Below are positions 18,076-27,405 of a stretch of 64,000 bases of DNA, piece after piece. Below the pieces are notes generated by a model. That model had not been told where the DNA came from, did no database searches, and worked only from the letters and a program-made list of their open reading frames with translations. Each line of letters opens with the position of its first letter. Within the stretch, counting starts at the first letter, position 1. Origin of the DNA: an uncultured Pontibacter sp. (GTDB lineage Bacteria; Bacteroidota; Bacteroidia; Cytophagales; Hymenobacteraceae); NCBI RefSeq assembly GCF_947499215.1, contig NZ_CANMNI010000002.1:248001-312000 (forward strand), written 5' to 3'. The position numbers and the translations under genes are program-made.

Positions 18076-18822
18076 ATGCCTTTTACTGCCGCGCATCCCG
18101 CTGCCATACTTCCATTGCTCAGGCACAGTCGCTGGTTTTCGGCCACCGGGCTCGTAGCGGGTAGCATTGCGCCAGATTTCCAATACTTCTTACTCCTCCC
18201 GATCTTCAAGCACAGCGGACATACCTTGGAGGGCTTGCTGTTCTTCAACCTTCCCGTAGCGTTTGTGCTGGCAACCGTATTTCATTTGTTGGTGAGGCGG
18301 CCAGTCGTAGCTCATTTGCCTGTCTGGCTAAAGTGTAGGGCGCTGGTGGTACCGGAACTAAATTGGGTGGCTTATCTGCGCAAAAGGTGGTTTGTGTTTG
18401 CCGTGTCAGTCTTAATCGGTGCTGCCACCCACATTTTCTGGGATGGCTTTACACATTACTCGGGCTATTTTGTGCAGAAATGGCCTGTGCTGAACAGCAC
18501 GGTTCATCTAATGGGTTGGAAAATCGCACTTAGTCGTATCATCCAGCACACAAGCACTGTGGTGGGCGGCCTCCTGATTCTGATTTATACATGGCGGCAA
18601 CCCACGGTGGCCATACCTGTGCGAGTGCCAGCATCTCGCAAGTTTTTCTTTTGGGCAGGTATAGCGGTAGCCGGAATTGGCTTTATGATGTTTGCCCTCA
18701 CGACCAGCGCCTTTATGCGCTCTATGATGGGCGTAGTAGTATTGTTCCTGACAGGGGCAATGATTGCCACAGTGGCACTGAGCACCTTATTCCAAGTCAG
18801 TTGGCTGCGTCAACAGTCCTAG
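18076..18822 (+). CDS. DUF4184 family membrane protein
   Basis: 248 residues starting MPFTAAHPAAILPL, the DUF4184 hallmark, with GSIAPDFQYF and GAATHIFWDGFTH (metal-ligand-like histidines and aspartates resembling membrane-bound hydrolases). About six hydrophobic helices. Function of the family is unknown. Its stop overlaps the stop of the convergent DUF6702 gene through a shared CTAG at 18819-18822, leaving no room for a terminator between them. Confidence 0.85.
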   Translation: MPFTAAHPAAILPLLRHSRWFSATGLVAGSIAPDFQYFLLLPIFKHSGHTLEGLLFFNLPVAFVLATVFHLLVRRPVVAHLPVWLKCRALVVPELNWVAYLRKRWFVFAVSVLIGAATHIFWDGFTHYSGYFVQKWPVLNSTVHLMGWKIALSRIIQHTSTVVGGLLILIYTWRQPTVAIPVRVPASRKFFFWAGIAVAGIGFMMFALTTSAFMRSMMGVVVLFLTGAMIATVALSTLFQVSWLRQQS

Positions 18823-19313
18823 AAACTCATCTTGCGAGTGCCGTCGCTTTTCTGAAACAGGTTACTACTGATCTTCCCTTTGTAGTCGAGGTTCACGATG
18901 TTCATCTGGTCGTTGAAGAGTTCCTGCAGCACCACGTTGCGTACATACAAGTGTGTAAGCTCTTTGGTTTGTAAAGGCACTTCAAAGTACACCCACACCA
19001 CATCGGCCTCTTGCTCAGACCCTACGAAGGTATGGCGCAGTGTTTTGCCTTTCTCTAGTTCAAAAGAGATACCTGCCCCAATGTACTCCTGCACCCATTG
19101 CTGCACCTGTGGCGATTGGCTGTATGTTACCTTGGTTTTGTTACGGCGCGAGAGTGCATTTTCCAGATCATCCATAAACACCTTCACCGCTACTTCCAAG
19201 CTTTGCGTGCGCGGGTTATATTTGGCATCGGTAATGCTGGCGTGGTAATCGTGGGCGTGGGCAAACAGGCTCACAAACGTGAGTACCAATGCTAATAAGG
19301 CGGTTCGAAACAT
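18819..19313 (-). CDS. DUF6702 family secreted protein
   Basis: 164 residues with a signal peptide (cleavage near AHAHD, residue 20) and a histidine near the mature N-terminus (HDYHASITDAKYN). The remainder is beta-rich and fits the DUF6702 family of Bacteroidota periplasmic or surface proteins of unknown function. It starts 2 bp after the stop of the LysM gene, so it is the end of the GH3-dxr-rseP-LysM operon. Confidence 0.75.
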   Translation of the reverse strand: MFRTALLALVLTFVSLFAHAHDYHASITDAKYNPRTQSLEVAVKVFMDDLENALSRRNKTKVTYSQSPQVQQWVQEYIGAGISFELEKGKTLRHTFVGSEQEADVVWVYFEVPLQTKELTHLYVRNVVLQELFNDQMNIVNLDYKGKISSNLFQKSDGTRKMSF

Positions 19314-19315
19314 GT

Positions 19316-20566
19316 TTATTTCTGGGCTTGCGGCAGGTCAGAGAGTACGCGCTTGGCCATGTTCGGCATGTTGTCGCTTACGATGCGCTGCACGTCGTTC
19401 ATGTTGGACTGGTAAGGCACTCTCACCTTGTTGCCCGATACGAGCTCTCCTTTGCTGTTATAGATCGAGTAGTGAACCAGAAAATCACGCTCGTAGTTCC
19501 AGCTAGCGCGATCGAGGCAGTTCTCGTAGTTGGTCTTCACCTCAAACTGGTTGATGAACACATAGTAGTCGATGCCATACTGCCCGTTGAAGTGCGAGAA
19601 GAACTTCGGGTCCTTCACCTTCACGCCGAAGTGCTTGTTCTCGTCCTGCGCTACCGGCACGGTGGCAGGCTGTCCACCTCTAATGTTGAGGTCGTCTTTT
19701 TTGCGTTTCACCCACTCCAGCGCATTTTCACGCTCTTTGGCTTTTACCACAGGCTGGTGGTTGTAGCGTGACTGTTTGTTGTCTTGGTAGCCGTAGCTCA
19801 GTGATTTGTAGAGTGTGCTCAGTTCACTCACACTGTCGCGGTACACACCGCCGAGCAAGTTGATGGTCTCGTAGCCTTCCGGCGCCAGCATGGCATTTAG
19901 TCTGCCTCTGAACACATGGCGCACGTTCTGGCGCGGGATCTTGGAGTGACGCGCTATCTCGTCATCGGCATCGGAGAAGTACAGGTATGGGTCGAAAGGC
20001 ACTACTAGGATGCGTTGCTTTTGCTTGCTCTCCAGTGTAGGCAGCGTAGAGGCTGAGGCGGAAGTACTTTCCTGCGTGCGGGCCGGGCCAGTGCCCATGG
20101 CGGTAGCCGGTTTAGCTGCAGGGGCTGGTTTCGCAGCAGGAGTTGCAGTTGGAGTTTGTGCTGGCTGAGCGGCAGGCTTGGCAGCAGGAGCCGGTGCTGT
20201 AGTTGCAGTAGCCTTAGGTGCTGACGCTGGCGTAGCAGCGGCAGCTGGTTTAGCGGCTGTTACCGGTGGTGTGACGGACTTGGCGGCAAGCGTTTTGGCT
20301 TTTGCGTTGCGATTGGTCAGATAGAGCGTCTGTCCCATATTCAACTGGGTGCCGTTCCACTTCTGCAGCGAATCCAATGGAATATTAAAGCGGCGTGACA
20401 GGCTGTAATAGGTGTCGCCTTGCTGCACAAGGTATGTGCTATCGGCAGCGGCACTCTGTGCAGGTATAGAAAAAGCCGACGCTACGGGTGTAGCACCGGC
20501 TTCATTAAATGCAAAAAAAACACAAAAGGCAGCTATTGCCAGAACATACTTCACGATGGCTTTCAT
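19316..20566 (-). CDS. LysM-domain protein with Ala/Pro/Thr-rich linker
   Basis: 416 residues with a signal peptide, a LysM peptidoglycan-binding domain (YLVQQGDTYYSLSRRFNIPLDSLQKWNG, about 45-85), a low-complexity linker of A/P/K/T (about 90-180), then a globular domain of about 230 residues (RILVVPFDPYLYFSDADDEIAR, DYYVFINQFEVKTNYENCLDR) of unknown function. It lies 14 bp after rseP. The linker would let the C-terminal domain reach across the periplasm from a cell-wall anchor. It is not one of the named LysM hydrolases as no catalytic domain is recognisable. Confidence 0.8.
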   Translation of the reverse strand: MKAIVKYVLAIAAFCVFFAFNEAGATPVASAFSIPAQSAAADSTYLVQQGDTYYSLSRRFNIPLDSLQKWNGTQLNMGQTLYLTNRNAKAKTLAAKSVTPPVTAAKPAAAATPASAPKATATTAPAPAAKPAAQPAQTPTATPAAKPAPAAKPATAMGTGPARTQESTSASASTLPTLESKQKQRILVVPFDPYLYFSDADDEIARHSKIPRQNVRHVFRGRLNAMLAPEGYETINLLGGVYRDSVSELSTLYKSLSYGYQDNKQSRYNHQPVVKAKERENALEWVKRKKDDLNIRGGQPATVPVAQDENKHFGVKVKDPKFFSHFNGQYGIDYYVFINQFEVKTNYENCLDRASWNYERDFLVHYSIYNSKGELVSGNKVRVPYQSNMNDVQRIVSDNMPNMAKRVLSDLPQAQK

Positions 20567-20580
20567 AAAGGAATCTTTGG

Positions 20581-21894
20581 TTAGAAGATTATCTTGAATA
20601 CATCGTTAAATATAGCAAAAGCCATTAAGCCCAACAATAAAACCATACCCACTTTTTGGGCGTTTTCTAAAAAATTATCCGACGGCTTGCGACCGCTGAT
20701 CATTTCGTATGTTAAAAATACAACATGGCCGCCGTCCAGTGCCGGAATAGGCAGGAAGTTCATAAAGGCCAGCACCATCGACAGCATGCCCGTAATCGAC
20801 CAGAATTTATACCAGTTAAACGTGTCGCCGAAGATCTGCGCAATACCAATCGGGCCGCTCAGCGACTTGGAGGCAGACACCTCTCCACGGAAGATCTTGC
20901 CGAAGCCTTTCAGGTTGGCCGTGATTACACCAAACGCCTGGTTAGTACCCAACGGAATGGATTCGCCCAAGCTATAGTCGCGGGTAGCGTACTCTACAAG
21001 TGGCTTCTGATAGAAGCCCAGCGTGCCATCCTCGTTCACGGTGGCCTTAAGCGTCACGGGTTTGCTGCTGCGCTCCACTTCTATCGTTACGGGCTTGCCG
21101 GCATACTTCTGCATGGCAGCTTGGAACTCGCTGAAGAATTGGGTGCTTTCTCCGTTAACCGTTTTGATGTAGTCACCGGGTTGCAGACCAGCCTTTGAAG
21201 CCGTGCTGTTCGGAGCCACCTCACCTACCACGAACGGTACCCGCGGCTGCACAAAGAACATGCGCTCCTTGTTGTCGGCCATACGATCCATGAAATCGGC
21301 AGGTATAGGAATCTTCACTTGCTCACCGTTGCGCTCTATCGTGTAATAAGAATCACGGCCAAGGAGCATATCCATGGAATACACATCGTCGAATTTCTCC
21401 AGTGGCTTGCCGTTCAGGGCCACAATCTTGTCGCCTGTCTGGAAGCCGATGTCCTGCCCGATCTCGTTTGGCTGCACACCATACTTCACTTCGCTGGCAG
21501 GCAGATAGCTTTCGCCGTAATAGTAGTTCAAGGCGATAAAGATCACAATACCTGTGATCACGTTCACGATAATACCGCCCATCATTACGATGAGCCGCTG
21601 CCAAGCCGGCTTGGCTCTAAATTCATAAGGCTCAGGTTCTTGCTTCAGCGCCTCTGTGTCCAGCGACTCATCCACCATACCTGTTATCTTCACGAAACCA
21701 CCCAGTGGAATGGCGCCCAGCATGTACTCTGTTTCGCCTATCTTCTTACTAAACACTTTTGGCGGGAACCCGATCGCGTACTTCTCTACACGCATGCCAA
21801 ACCATTTGGCAGTCAACATGTGTCCCAGCTCGTGCAATCCAACTAGTATTGTCAGGCCCAAAAGGAGCTGGCCCACCATTATTAAAATATCCAT
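20581..21894 (-). CDS. rseP: RIP metalloprotease RseP (site-2 protease)
   Basis: 437-residue inner-membrane zinc protease. The zinc motif HELGH lies in the first helix (about residues 21-25), a PDZ region occupies the middle (VAPNSTASKAGLQPGDYIKTVNG) and the second catalytic motif ALDGGH lies near residue 386 in a late helix. It cuts membrane-spanning regulators such as anti-sigma factors within the bilayer. It follows dxr by 58 bp, the common dxr-rseP arrangement, and precedes the LysM gene. Confidence 0.95.
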   Translation of the reverse strand: MDILIMVGQLLLGLTILVGLHELGHMLTAKWFGMRVEKYAIGFPPKVFSKKIGETEYMLGAIPLGGFVKITGMVDESLDTEALKQEPEPYEFRAKPAWQRLIVMMGGIIVNVITGIVIFIALNYYYGESYLPASEVKYGVQPNEIGQDIGFQTGDKIVALNGKPLEKFDDVYSMDMLLGRDSYYTIERNGEQVKIPIPADFMDRMADNKERMFFVQPRVPFVVGEVAPNSTASKAGLQPGDYIKTVNGESTQFFSEFQAAMQKYAGKPVTIEVERSSKPVTLKATVNEDGTLGFYQKPLVEYATRDYSLGESIPLGTNQAFGVITANLKGFGKIFRGEVSASKSLSGPIGIAQIFGDTFNWYKFWSITGMLSMVLAFMNFLPIPALDGGHVVFLTYEMISGRKPSDNFLENAQKVGMVLLLGLMAFAIFNDVFKIIF

Positions 21895-21952
21895 TTAATT
21901 GAAATAATTTTAGAATCGATGATCGTGACAAAAGATTAACACCTGATAGCGG

Positions 21953-23116
21953 CTACTGGAGGCTCAGCTTGTTAGCTACCTCTGCCGCGTAAGAGCGTGT
22001 CTCTCTGTCTGTTGTAACATAGTCTTCGTAAGAAGGATTCGCAATATACGCAACTTTTGCCATACTGCCCTCGATGATGTCGGACATCTCTAAGAAGCCA
22101 ACCTCCTCGCGTAGGAAGGCCGCCACCGCTATTTCGTTGGCCGCGTTCAAAATGCAAGGCATGTTGCCGCCGCGCTCCATGGCATCAAAAGCCAGCTGCA
22201 GGTTGCGGAAAGTCTCTAAGTCCGGCTTCTCGAAAGTGAGTTGCGGGTAGTCCATAAAGTTGAAGCGCGGAAAGTCGTTCTTGAGTCGGTTGGGGAAGCC
22301 TAGCGCATACTGGATCGGCAGTTTCATGTCTGGCAGACCAAGCTGCGCCTTGATGGAACCGTCCTCGAACTGCACCAACGAGTGGATGATGGACTGCGGA
22401 TGCACCACGACTTCAATCTGATCGTTTTTTAGTCCGAAAAGCCACTTCGCCTCGATCACCTCCAAGCCTTTGTTCATCAGTGAGGCCGAGTCGATGGTGA
22501 TTTTGGCGCCCATCTCCCAGTTCGGGTGCTTGAGTGCCTGCGCTCTGGTTACTTTGCTCAGTTCGTCGGCTTTGCGGCCTCTGAATGGCCCACCTGAAGC
22601 GGTGAGGATGATCTTCTCGATCGGGTTGTGAAACTCTCCTGCAAGGCACTGAAAAATAGCACTGTGCTCAGAGTCAACCGGGTAGATGTTCACGCCTTGC
22701 TGACGGGCCAGATCGGTGATCAGCTGACCGGCCACCACCAAAGTTTCTTTGTTGGCGAGCGCGATCTCCTTGCCGGCTTTGATGGCGCGGATGGTTGGCT
22801 GCAAACCGGCATAGCCTACCATGGCAGTAAGCACCATGTCGACTGTGCCCATTTCCACCACCGAGTTAAGGGCGTTGGCTCCAGCGTATACCTTGATATC
22901 CTCGTGCTGCAGGGCGTCGCGCACCTGCTCGTACAGGTCCTCGTTTGCAATTACGACAGCGTTTGGCTTAAATGCCAGCGCCTGCGCTACGAGTAGGTCA
23001 GCGTTGTTGTTGGCCGTGATGACCTCCAGTTCAAAACTTTCAGGGTTGGCCCCGATCACTTCCAAGGCCTGTGTGCCGATGGAGCCTGTCGAGCCAAGTA
23101 TGGCAATTCGTTTCAT
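21953..23116 (-). CDS. dxr: 1-deoxy-D-xylulose 5-phosphate reductoisomerase
   Basis: 387 residues, normal length. The NADPH loop is GSTGSIGTQALE (about 8-19); then LANKETLV, the metal and substrate region VDSEHSAIFQCL, the serine loop TASGGPFRG and NWEMGAKITIDSASLMNKGLE. It makes 2-C-methyl-D-erythritol 4-phosphate in the MEP isoprenoid pathway. The start overlaps the GH3 stop by one base (TAATG at 23114-23118), which implies translational coupling. Confidence 0.97.
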   Translation of the reverse strand: MKRIAILGSTGSIGTQALEVIGANPESFELEVITANNNADLLVAQALAFKPNAVVIANEDLYEQVRDALQHEDIKVYAGANALNSVVEMGTVDMVLTAMVGYAGLQPTIRAIKAGKEIALANKETLVVAGQLITDLARQQGVNIYPVDSEHSAIFQCLAGEFHNPIEKIILTASGGPFRGRKADELSKVTRAQALKHPNWEMGAKITIDSASLMNKGLEVIEAKWLFGLKNDQIEVVVHPQSIIHSLVQFEDGSIKAQLGLPDMKLPIQYALGFPNRLKNDFPRFNFMDYPQLTFEKPDLETFRNLQLAFDAMERGGNMPCILNAANEIAVAAFLREEVGFLEMSDIIEGSMAKVAYIANPSYEDYVTTDRETRSYAAEVANKLSLQ

Positions 23117-24633
23117 TAGTTACTTTTAGTAGTAAGGGCGCCCGCCGACTGTATCAGGCCTTCGGCCAGATTGCGGTCGTTGCTTAGGCGCGGCACTTTG
23201 TTCTGCCCTCCGAGTTTGCCCTGCGACTTCATGTAGTGGCGGAACGTCCCCTGTGGCAGCGCCCTGATCTTCAAATCAGCCAGAATATGGCCTGTAATCA
23301 GGTCGTCGTAATATGTGTTCAGCTGCTGCAGATGCGTATTCAGCTGTTTTTCAAAAGTCTCTTGGTTGGCCGGCGGTATAGAAAACTCCACCAGCCACTC
23401 GTGGTAAGACTTCCCTTTGTCCTGACTTACATAAGGGGCTACCGTAAACTCCACCAATTCCACCATCGGGTAGCTTTGCATGGTGCGCTGCATGGCCTTC
23501 TCCACCTCCTCGCCTATCACGTGCTCTCCAAAAGCAGAGATAAAGTGCTTAATACGTCCGCTCACGATCAGCTTGTAAGGCTTCACGGAAGTGAACTTCA
23601 CGGTATCGCCGATGGAGTAAGCCCAAAGGCCGGCATTGCTGCTGACTACCAGTGCGTAATTCACACCCGGTTCCACTTCGCCAATGGTGAGGCGGGTCGG
23701 GTTTTCGTTGAAATACTCGTCTGTGGGTATAAACTCAAAAAAGATTCCGGAGTTCAGCAACAGCAAAAGCCCCTTGTCGTGCTGCTCGTTCTGGAAAGCA
23801 AAAAAACCCTCCGAAGCCGGAAATGTTTCGATAGAGTCAATCTCCTTGCCTATGGACTCGAACAGTTTTTTGCGGTAAGGCTCAAAATTCACGCCACCAT
23901 ACACAAACAGCGAGAAATTCGGGAAAATATCTTTGATCTGCTTGCCCGTCTGCTGCATTAGCTTGTCGAAGTACATCTGCACCCACGGCGGTATACCTGA
24001 TATAAGCGTCATGTTCTGATCGATCGTCTCCTCAATCACCTGATCGAGTTTGGTTTCCCAGTCCTCGATGCAGTTGGTTTCGTAGCTCGGCAATTGGTTG
24101 GTGCGCAGGTAACCCGGCACGTGGTGGTTCACGATGCCCGACAAGCGACCAGTGTTAATGCCACCCACCTGCTCCAGCACCGGACTGCCTGACAAAAAAA
24201 TCAGCTTCCCATCCAGAAATTTCGAGTTGCCGGTTTCGTGTATGTAGGTCAGCAAGGCGTCTTTGGCCCCGTTAATGTGGTTGGGTATAGAGTCTTTGGT
24301 GATGGGAATATACTTGGTGCCGGAAGTGGTACCCGACGTTTTGGCCAAGTAAAGTGGTTTTCCGGGCCAGAGGATATCCTGCTCGCCTTCTTTTACGCGG
24401 TTGAAGTAGCTGGCAAGCCCCTCGTAGTCGCGCACGGGCACGGCTTTTACGAAGTCGGCGTGCGTCTTTATCTTAGAAAAGCCGTGCTCACGGCCAAAGA
24501 CAGTCTGCTGGGCTCCTGCGATGATTTTCTCAAAAACAGCCTTTTGTGCCTCTACCGGGTTTTGTATCCAAGACTGGTGTTTTTTATGCACGTAAGCTGC
24601 AAGCGGCTTACTGAGCCATGCTTTCACACCCAT
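23116..24633 (-). CDS. GH3 auxin-responsive promoter family protein
   Basis: 505 residues from ATG 24633 (MGVKAWLSKPL); an in-frame start 20 codons upstream lacks family sequence. GH3 is an ANL-type adenylating fold: the phosphate loop is TSGTTSGTKYIPIT (about residue 105), with VYGGVNFEPY, ASEGFFAFQ, YALVVSSNAGLWAYSIGDTV and a C-terminal lysine region (QGTFRHYMKSQGKLGGQNKVPRL). Plant GH3 enzymes join amino acids to carboxylic acids. The bacterial substrate is not known. It heads the operon with dxr and rseP through a one-base overlap. Confidence 0.9.
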   Translation of the reverse strand: MGVKAWLSKPLAAYVHKKHQSWIQNPVEAQKAVFEKIIAGAQQTVFGREHGFSKIKTHADFVKAVPVRDYEGLASYFNRVKEGEQDILWPGKPLYLAKTSGTTSGTKYIPITKDSIPNHINGAKDALLTYIHETGNSKFLDGKLIFLSGSPVLEQVGGINTGRLSGIVNHHVPGYLRTNQLPSYETNCIEDWETKLDQVIEETIDQNMTLISGIPPWVQMYFDKLMQQTGKQIKDIFPNFSLFVYGGVNFEPYRKKLFESIGKEIDSIETFPASEGFFAFQNEQHDKGLLLLLNSGIFFEFIPTDEYFNENPTRLTIGEVEPGVNYALVVSSNAGLWAYSIGDTVKFTSVKPYKLIVSGRIKHFISAFGEHVIGEEVEKAMQRTMQSYPMVELVEFTVAPYVSQDKGKSYHEWLVEFSIPPANQETFEKQLNTHLQQLNTYYDDLITGHILADLKIRALPQGTFRHYMKSQGKLGGQNKVPRLSNDRNLAEGLIQSAGALTTKSN

Positions 24634-24801
24634 AAGATTCTGCGTTTTTAGGGAGGTAAATATAGCCAGATAAACGGGCAAACCTATAACCATTCGCCAT
24701 GTTTTGCCAGTTTTAGACGTCTTTGTGCTAACAAAAATCCACTTCTGGCAGTTTATAGCTACTGTATCTTTCTCAAAACGAAACTATTAAAATACACTTC
24801 T

Positions 24802-25236
24802 ATGAAAAAAAGTACAGCAAAAGCCCAATGGAACAAAGGTCTCAAAAACGGCAATGGAGAAGTAGCGTCCGGCAGGGGCCACTTTAAGGCAAATTATACC
24901 TATGCCTCCCGTTTCGGCGACGACACCTCGGCCACCAACCCAGAAGAGCTGATTGGTGCCGCCAATGCCGGATGTTTCTCGATGTTTCTGAGCGCACTGC
25001 TCGAAAAGGCTAACTATGAACCTGAGACAGTACAGACAACCGCAACCGTGCACTTGGGTGAAAAAGACGGCGGACCGCATGTCATGAAAATCGAACTGGA
25101 CACAGAAGTAAGTGTGGCAGGTATAGAGGAGGATGAGTTCCAGAGACTGGCGCAGGAGGCCAAAGAAAAATGCCCGATATCAAAAGCGTTGGGAGCCGTA
25201 CCGGAGATCACATTGACTGCCAAACTAAAAAAATAA
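24802..25236 (+). CDS. OsmC/Ohr-family peroxiredoxin-like protein
   Basis: 144 residues. The two reactive cysteines of the family are present: C in AANAGCFSMFLS (about residue 55) and C in KEKCPISKALGAVPEI (about 126). The N-terminal arginine/lysine strand and NPEELIGAA are also family-like. It reduces organic peroxides in the cytoplasm; the OsmC versus Ohr subgroup is not certain, but the spacing of the motifs favours OsmC. Stands alone 62 bp ahead of the next gene. Confidence 0.9.
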   Translation: MKKSTAKAQWNKGLKNGNGEVASGRGHFKANYTYASRFGDDTSATNPEELIGAANAGCFSMFLSALLEKANYEPETVQTTATVHLGEKDGGPHVMKIELDTEVSVAGIEEDEFQRLAQEAKEKCPISKALGAVPEITLTAKLKK

Positions 25237-25297
25237 ATTTGCTATATTGCAGCTTGCACATGAACTGTGCTCGTTTGTTTCACTATAACATCCTTAT

Positions 25298-25801
25298 ATG
25301 CCTACTGCCGGTAATGCAAGATCGTCACTCTTTGTACAGCTAAGCCCGTCGCGCAATGCCAAGCTCTCGTTCACAGTGCAACTGGTGCTTACCCTTTTCT
25401 GGCTGGCTTGGGCCACCATGCTCCTCTTAACCGAGAACCCGACCGACGACCAGAATTACCTGTACTACATCTTCTTTGGGTTGGCAGTGGTTTTTTTGGG
25501 TTACGTCATTTTGCAGAACACTTCCGTGTTTGGCATTCAGTCCTACATAGAAGTGACGCCGGAGTACATTGTGCAGAAAAACGGTGTGTTTCGTTCCAAA
25601 ATGATAACAGCTATACCTGATATCGAAGCGGTTCACATTTCGCCGATGGCCTTGCGCATTACACAGCGCGATGGCAATAAGGTATACCTCGACTTAAAGC
25701 AGATCCGCAAAAAGCGTGACATCGAAAAAATAAAGTCCCGGATTCGCGAATTGGCAGAGGTTCATAATTTCGAAGTGACGGAGGCCAACATTCCCACCTA
25801 A
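25298..25801 (+). CDS. Two-helix membrane protein with PH-like cytoplasmic domain
   Basis: 167 residues. Two hydrophobic helices (about 26-46 and 55-75) are followed by a beta-rich domain (SYIEVTPEYIVQKNGVFRSKMITAIPDIEAVHISPMALRI) with the pattern of bacterial PH-like domains and a basic C-terminal helix. No specific family is recognised. It ends in a long bidirectional terminator shared with dnaA. Confidence 0.65.
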   Translation: MPTAGNARSSLFVQLSPSRNAKLSFTVQLVLTLFWLAWATMLLLTENPTDDQNYLYYIFFGLAVVFLGYVILQNTSVFGIQSYIEVTPEYIVQKNGVFRSKMITAIPDIEAVHISPMALRITQRDGNKVYLDLKQIRKKRDIEKIKSRIRELAEVHNFEVTEANIPT

Positions 25802-25817
25802 TCCGCCAAAAGACTAG

Positions 25818-25857
25818 AAAAGAGAAGGCCATACCTGCAGGTATGGCCTTCTCTTTT
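25818..25857. terminator. Bidirectional terminator, perfect 40-bp palindrome
   Basis: An exact 20+20 inverted repeat without a spacer (AAAAGAGAAGGCCATACCTG at 25818-25837 and its complement at 25838-25857). It serves the convergent 25298 gene and dnaA. The centre is ATACCTGCAGGTAT, close to the iterated word found across the window. Confidence 0.85.
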
Positions 25858-25875
25858 TATCGGACAGGTATAGAC

Positions 25876-27300
25876 TTACCCCGCCTTTGATTTGAATTTC
25901 TTCTGAAGTTCTTGAATGCTCACTTTGAACTTCTTGTCCGTGTCAATCAGGTCCGAAACGGTTTGCACGGAGTGGATAACGGTACTGTGGTCACGGCCGC
26001 CAAAGTGGTAACCGATCGACTTAAGCGAATGGCTGGTGAACTCCTTGGCGAAGTACATGGCCACCTGACGCGCCGTCACAATCTCTTTTTTACGGGTCTT
26101 CGCCTTCAGCGAGTCAAGGCTCACTTGGAAGTACTCGGCCACCGTTTTCTGGATGAAGTCGAGGTTCACCTCAGTCTCTACATCCTCAATAATATGCTTC
26201 AGGGCCTGCTTGGCAAGCTCCAGATCAATTTCTTTTCTGTTCAGCGAGGACTGTGCGATCAGTGAAATCAGCACGCCTTCGAGTTCACGCACGTTGGTAT
26301 CCACGCTGTAGGCCAGATACTCTACTACGTTGTCAGGTATATCGATCCCGTCGCCCTGCATCTTTTTCTGGATGATGGCCATACGCGTTTCGAAGTCCGG
26401 GCTCTGCAGGTCGGCGGTTAGGCCCCACTTAAAGCGGGACAACAGACGCTCCTCCAAGCCTTTGAGGTCGCGCGGCGGACAGTCAGAGGTCATCACGATC
26501 TGTTTGCCGGACTGGTGCAAGTGGTTGAAGATGTGGAAGAACATTTCCTGCGTCTTCTCCTTGCCGCTCAGGAACTGCACGTCGTCAATGATGAGGATGT
26601 CCACCAACAGATAGAAGTTGGCGAAGTCCTGCACGTTGTTGGTCTTGAGCGACTCGATGAACTGGTTCACGAATTTCTCGGAAGACACATACAGCACAAA
26701 CTTATCAGGGTTGCTGTTTTTGATATGGTTACCGATGGCCTGCACGAGGTGTGTTTTACCCAGTCCCACGCCGCCATAGACCATCAGCGGGTTAAAGGAA
26801 GTCGTGCCCGGCTTGTTGGCCACGGCATACCCAGCCGAACGCGCCAGACGGTTACAGTCTCCCTCAATGTAGTTGTCAAAGGTATAAGCTCCGTTCAGCT
26901 GCGAGTTCAGGAAGTTGCGGTCGATGGTCTTCGACTCGAACGGGCTCTTGATGAAGTTTTGCTCTGGCCGGTAAGAGTTAACAACTGCCTGCGGTATTTT
27001 CTTGGTTGGGATGTTGACCGTCTGCGGCTTGTTGGACTCATTGCCACGGTCCACGATGATGGAGTACTCCAGGCGCCCCTCGCTACCCAGTTCCTGATAA
27101 ATTACTTTCTTAAGAAGCCCCACATAGTGCTCCTCCAGCCACTCATAAAAGAATTGGCTAGGCACTTGTATGGTGAGCACGTTGTCGCGCAGGGACAAAG
27201 GCTTGATCGGTTCGAACCAAGTTTTAAAGCTCTGTTCTCCAATATTTTCCTTTATTACCTGTAGACAGTTACTCCATACTGTTGAACAGTCTTTTATCAT
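25876..27300 (-). CDS. dnaA: Chromosomal replication initiator DnaA
   Basis: 474 residues from ATG 27300 (MIKDCSTVWSN); a TTG four codons upstream is also open. Domain I (about 1-85) contains GEQSFKTWFEPIKPL. Domain III has Walker A GGVGLGKTHL, Walker B LIIDDVQFL and the sensor region TSDCPPRDLKGLEERLLSRF. Domain IV carries the DNA-binding signature GGRDHSTVIHS. It binds DnaA boxes to open the origin. A consensus box TTATCCACA lies at 27425-27433, about 125 bp upstream. Confidence 0.97.
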   Translation of the reverse strand: MIKDCSTVWSNCLQVIKENIGEQSFKTWFEPIKPLSLRDNVLTIQVPSQFFYEWLEEHYVGLLKKVIYQELGSEGRLEYSIIVDRGNESNKPQTVNIPTKKIPQAVVNSYRPEQNFIKSPFESKTIDRNFLNSQLNGAYTFDNYIEGDCNRLARSAGYAVANKPGTTSFNPLMVYGGVGLGKTHLVQAIGNHIKNSNPDKFVLYVSSEKFVNQFIESLKTNNVQDFANFYLLVDILIIDDVQFLSGKEKTQEMFFHIFNHLHQSGKQIVMTSDCPPRDLKGLEERLLSRFKWGLTADLQSPDFETRMAIIQKKMQGDGIDIPDNVVEYLAYSVDTNVRELEGVLISLIAQSSLNRKEIDLELAKQALKHIIEDVETEVNLDFIQKTVAEYFQVSLDSLKAKTRKKEIVTARQVAMYFAKEFTSHSLKSIGYHFGGRDHSTVIHSVQTVSDLIDTDKKFKVSIQELQKKFKSKAG

Positions 27301-27405
27301 CCAATTTTCCAAAACACACTAAGATTCGTTTGGTGAAACAAACCTCTCCTTGACGGCGGGGGGTTACAAATTTGGTTAAATTATTCTAAACAAAAAATTA
27401 TTTAT

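Noticed and set aside
23236..23961. 241-codon open frame antisense to GH3
   Set aside because: Shadow of a clear GH3 gene; no domain.
27313..27405. Full replication origin beside dnaA
   Set aside because: Only one perfect box and one variant are present; no cluster or clear unwinding element.
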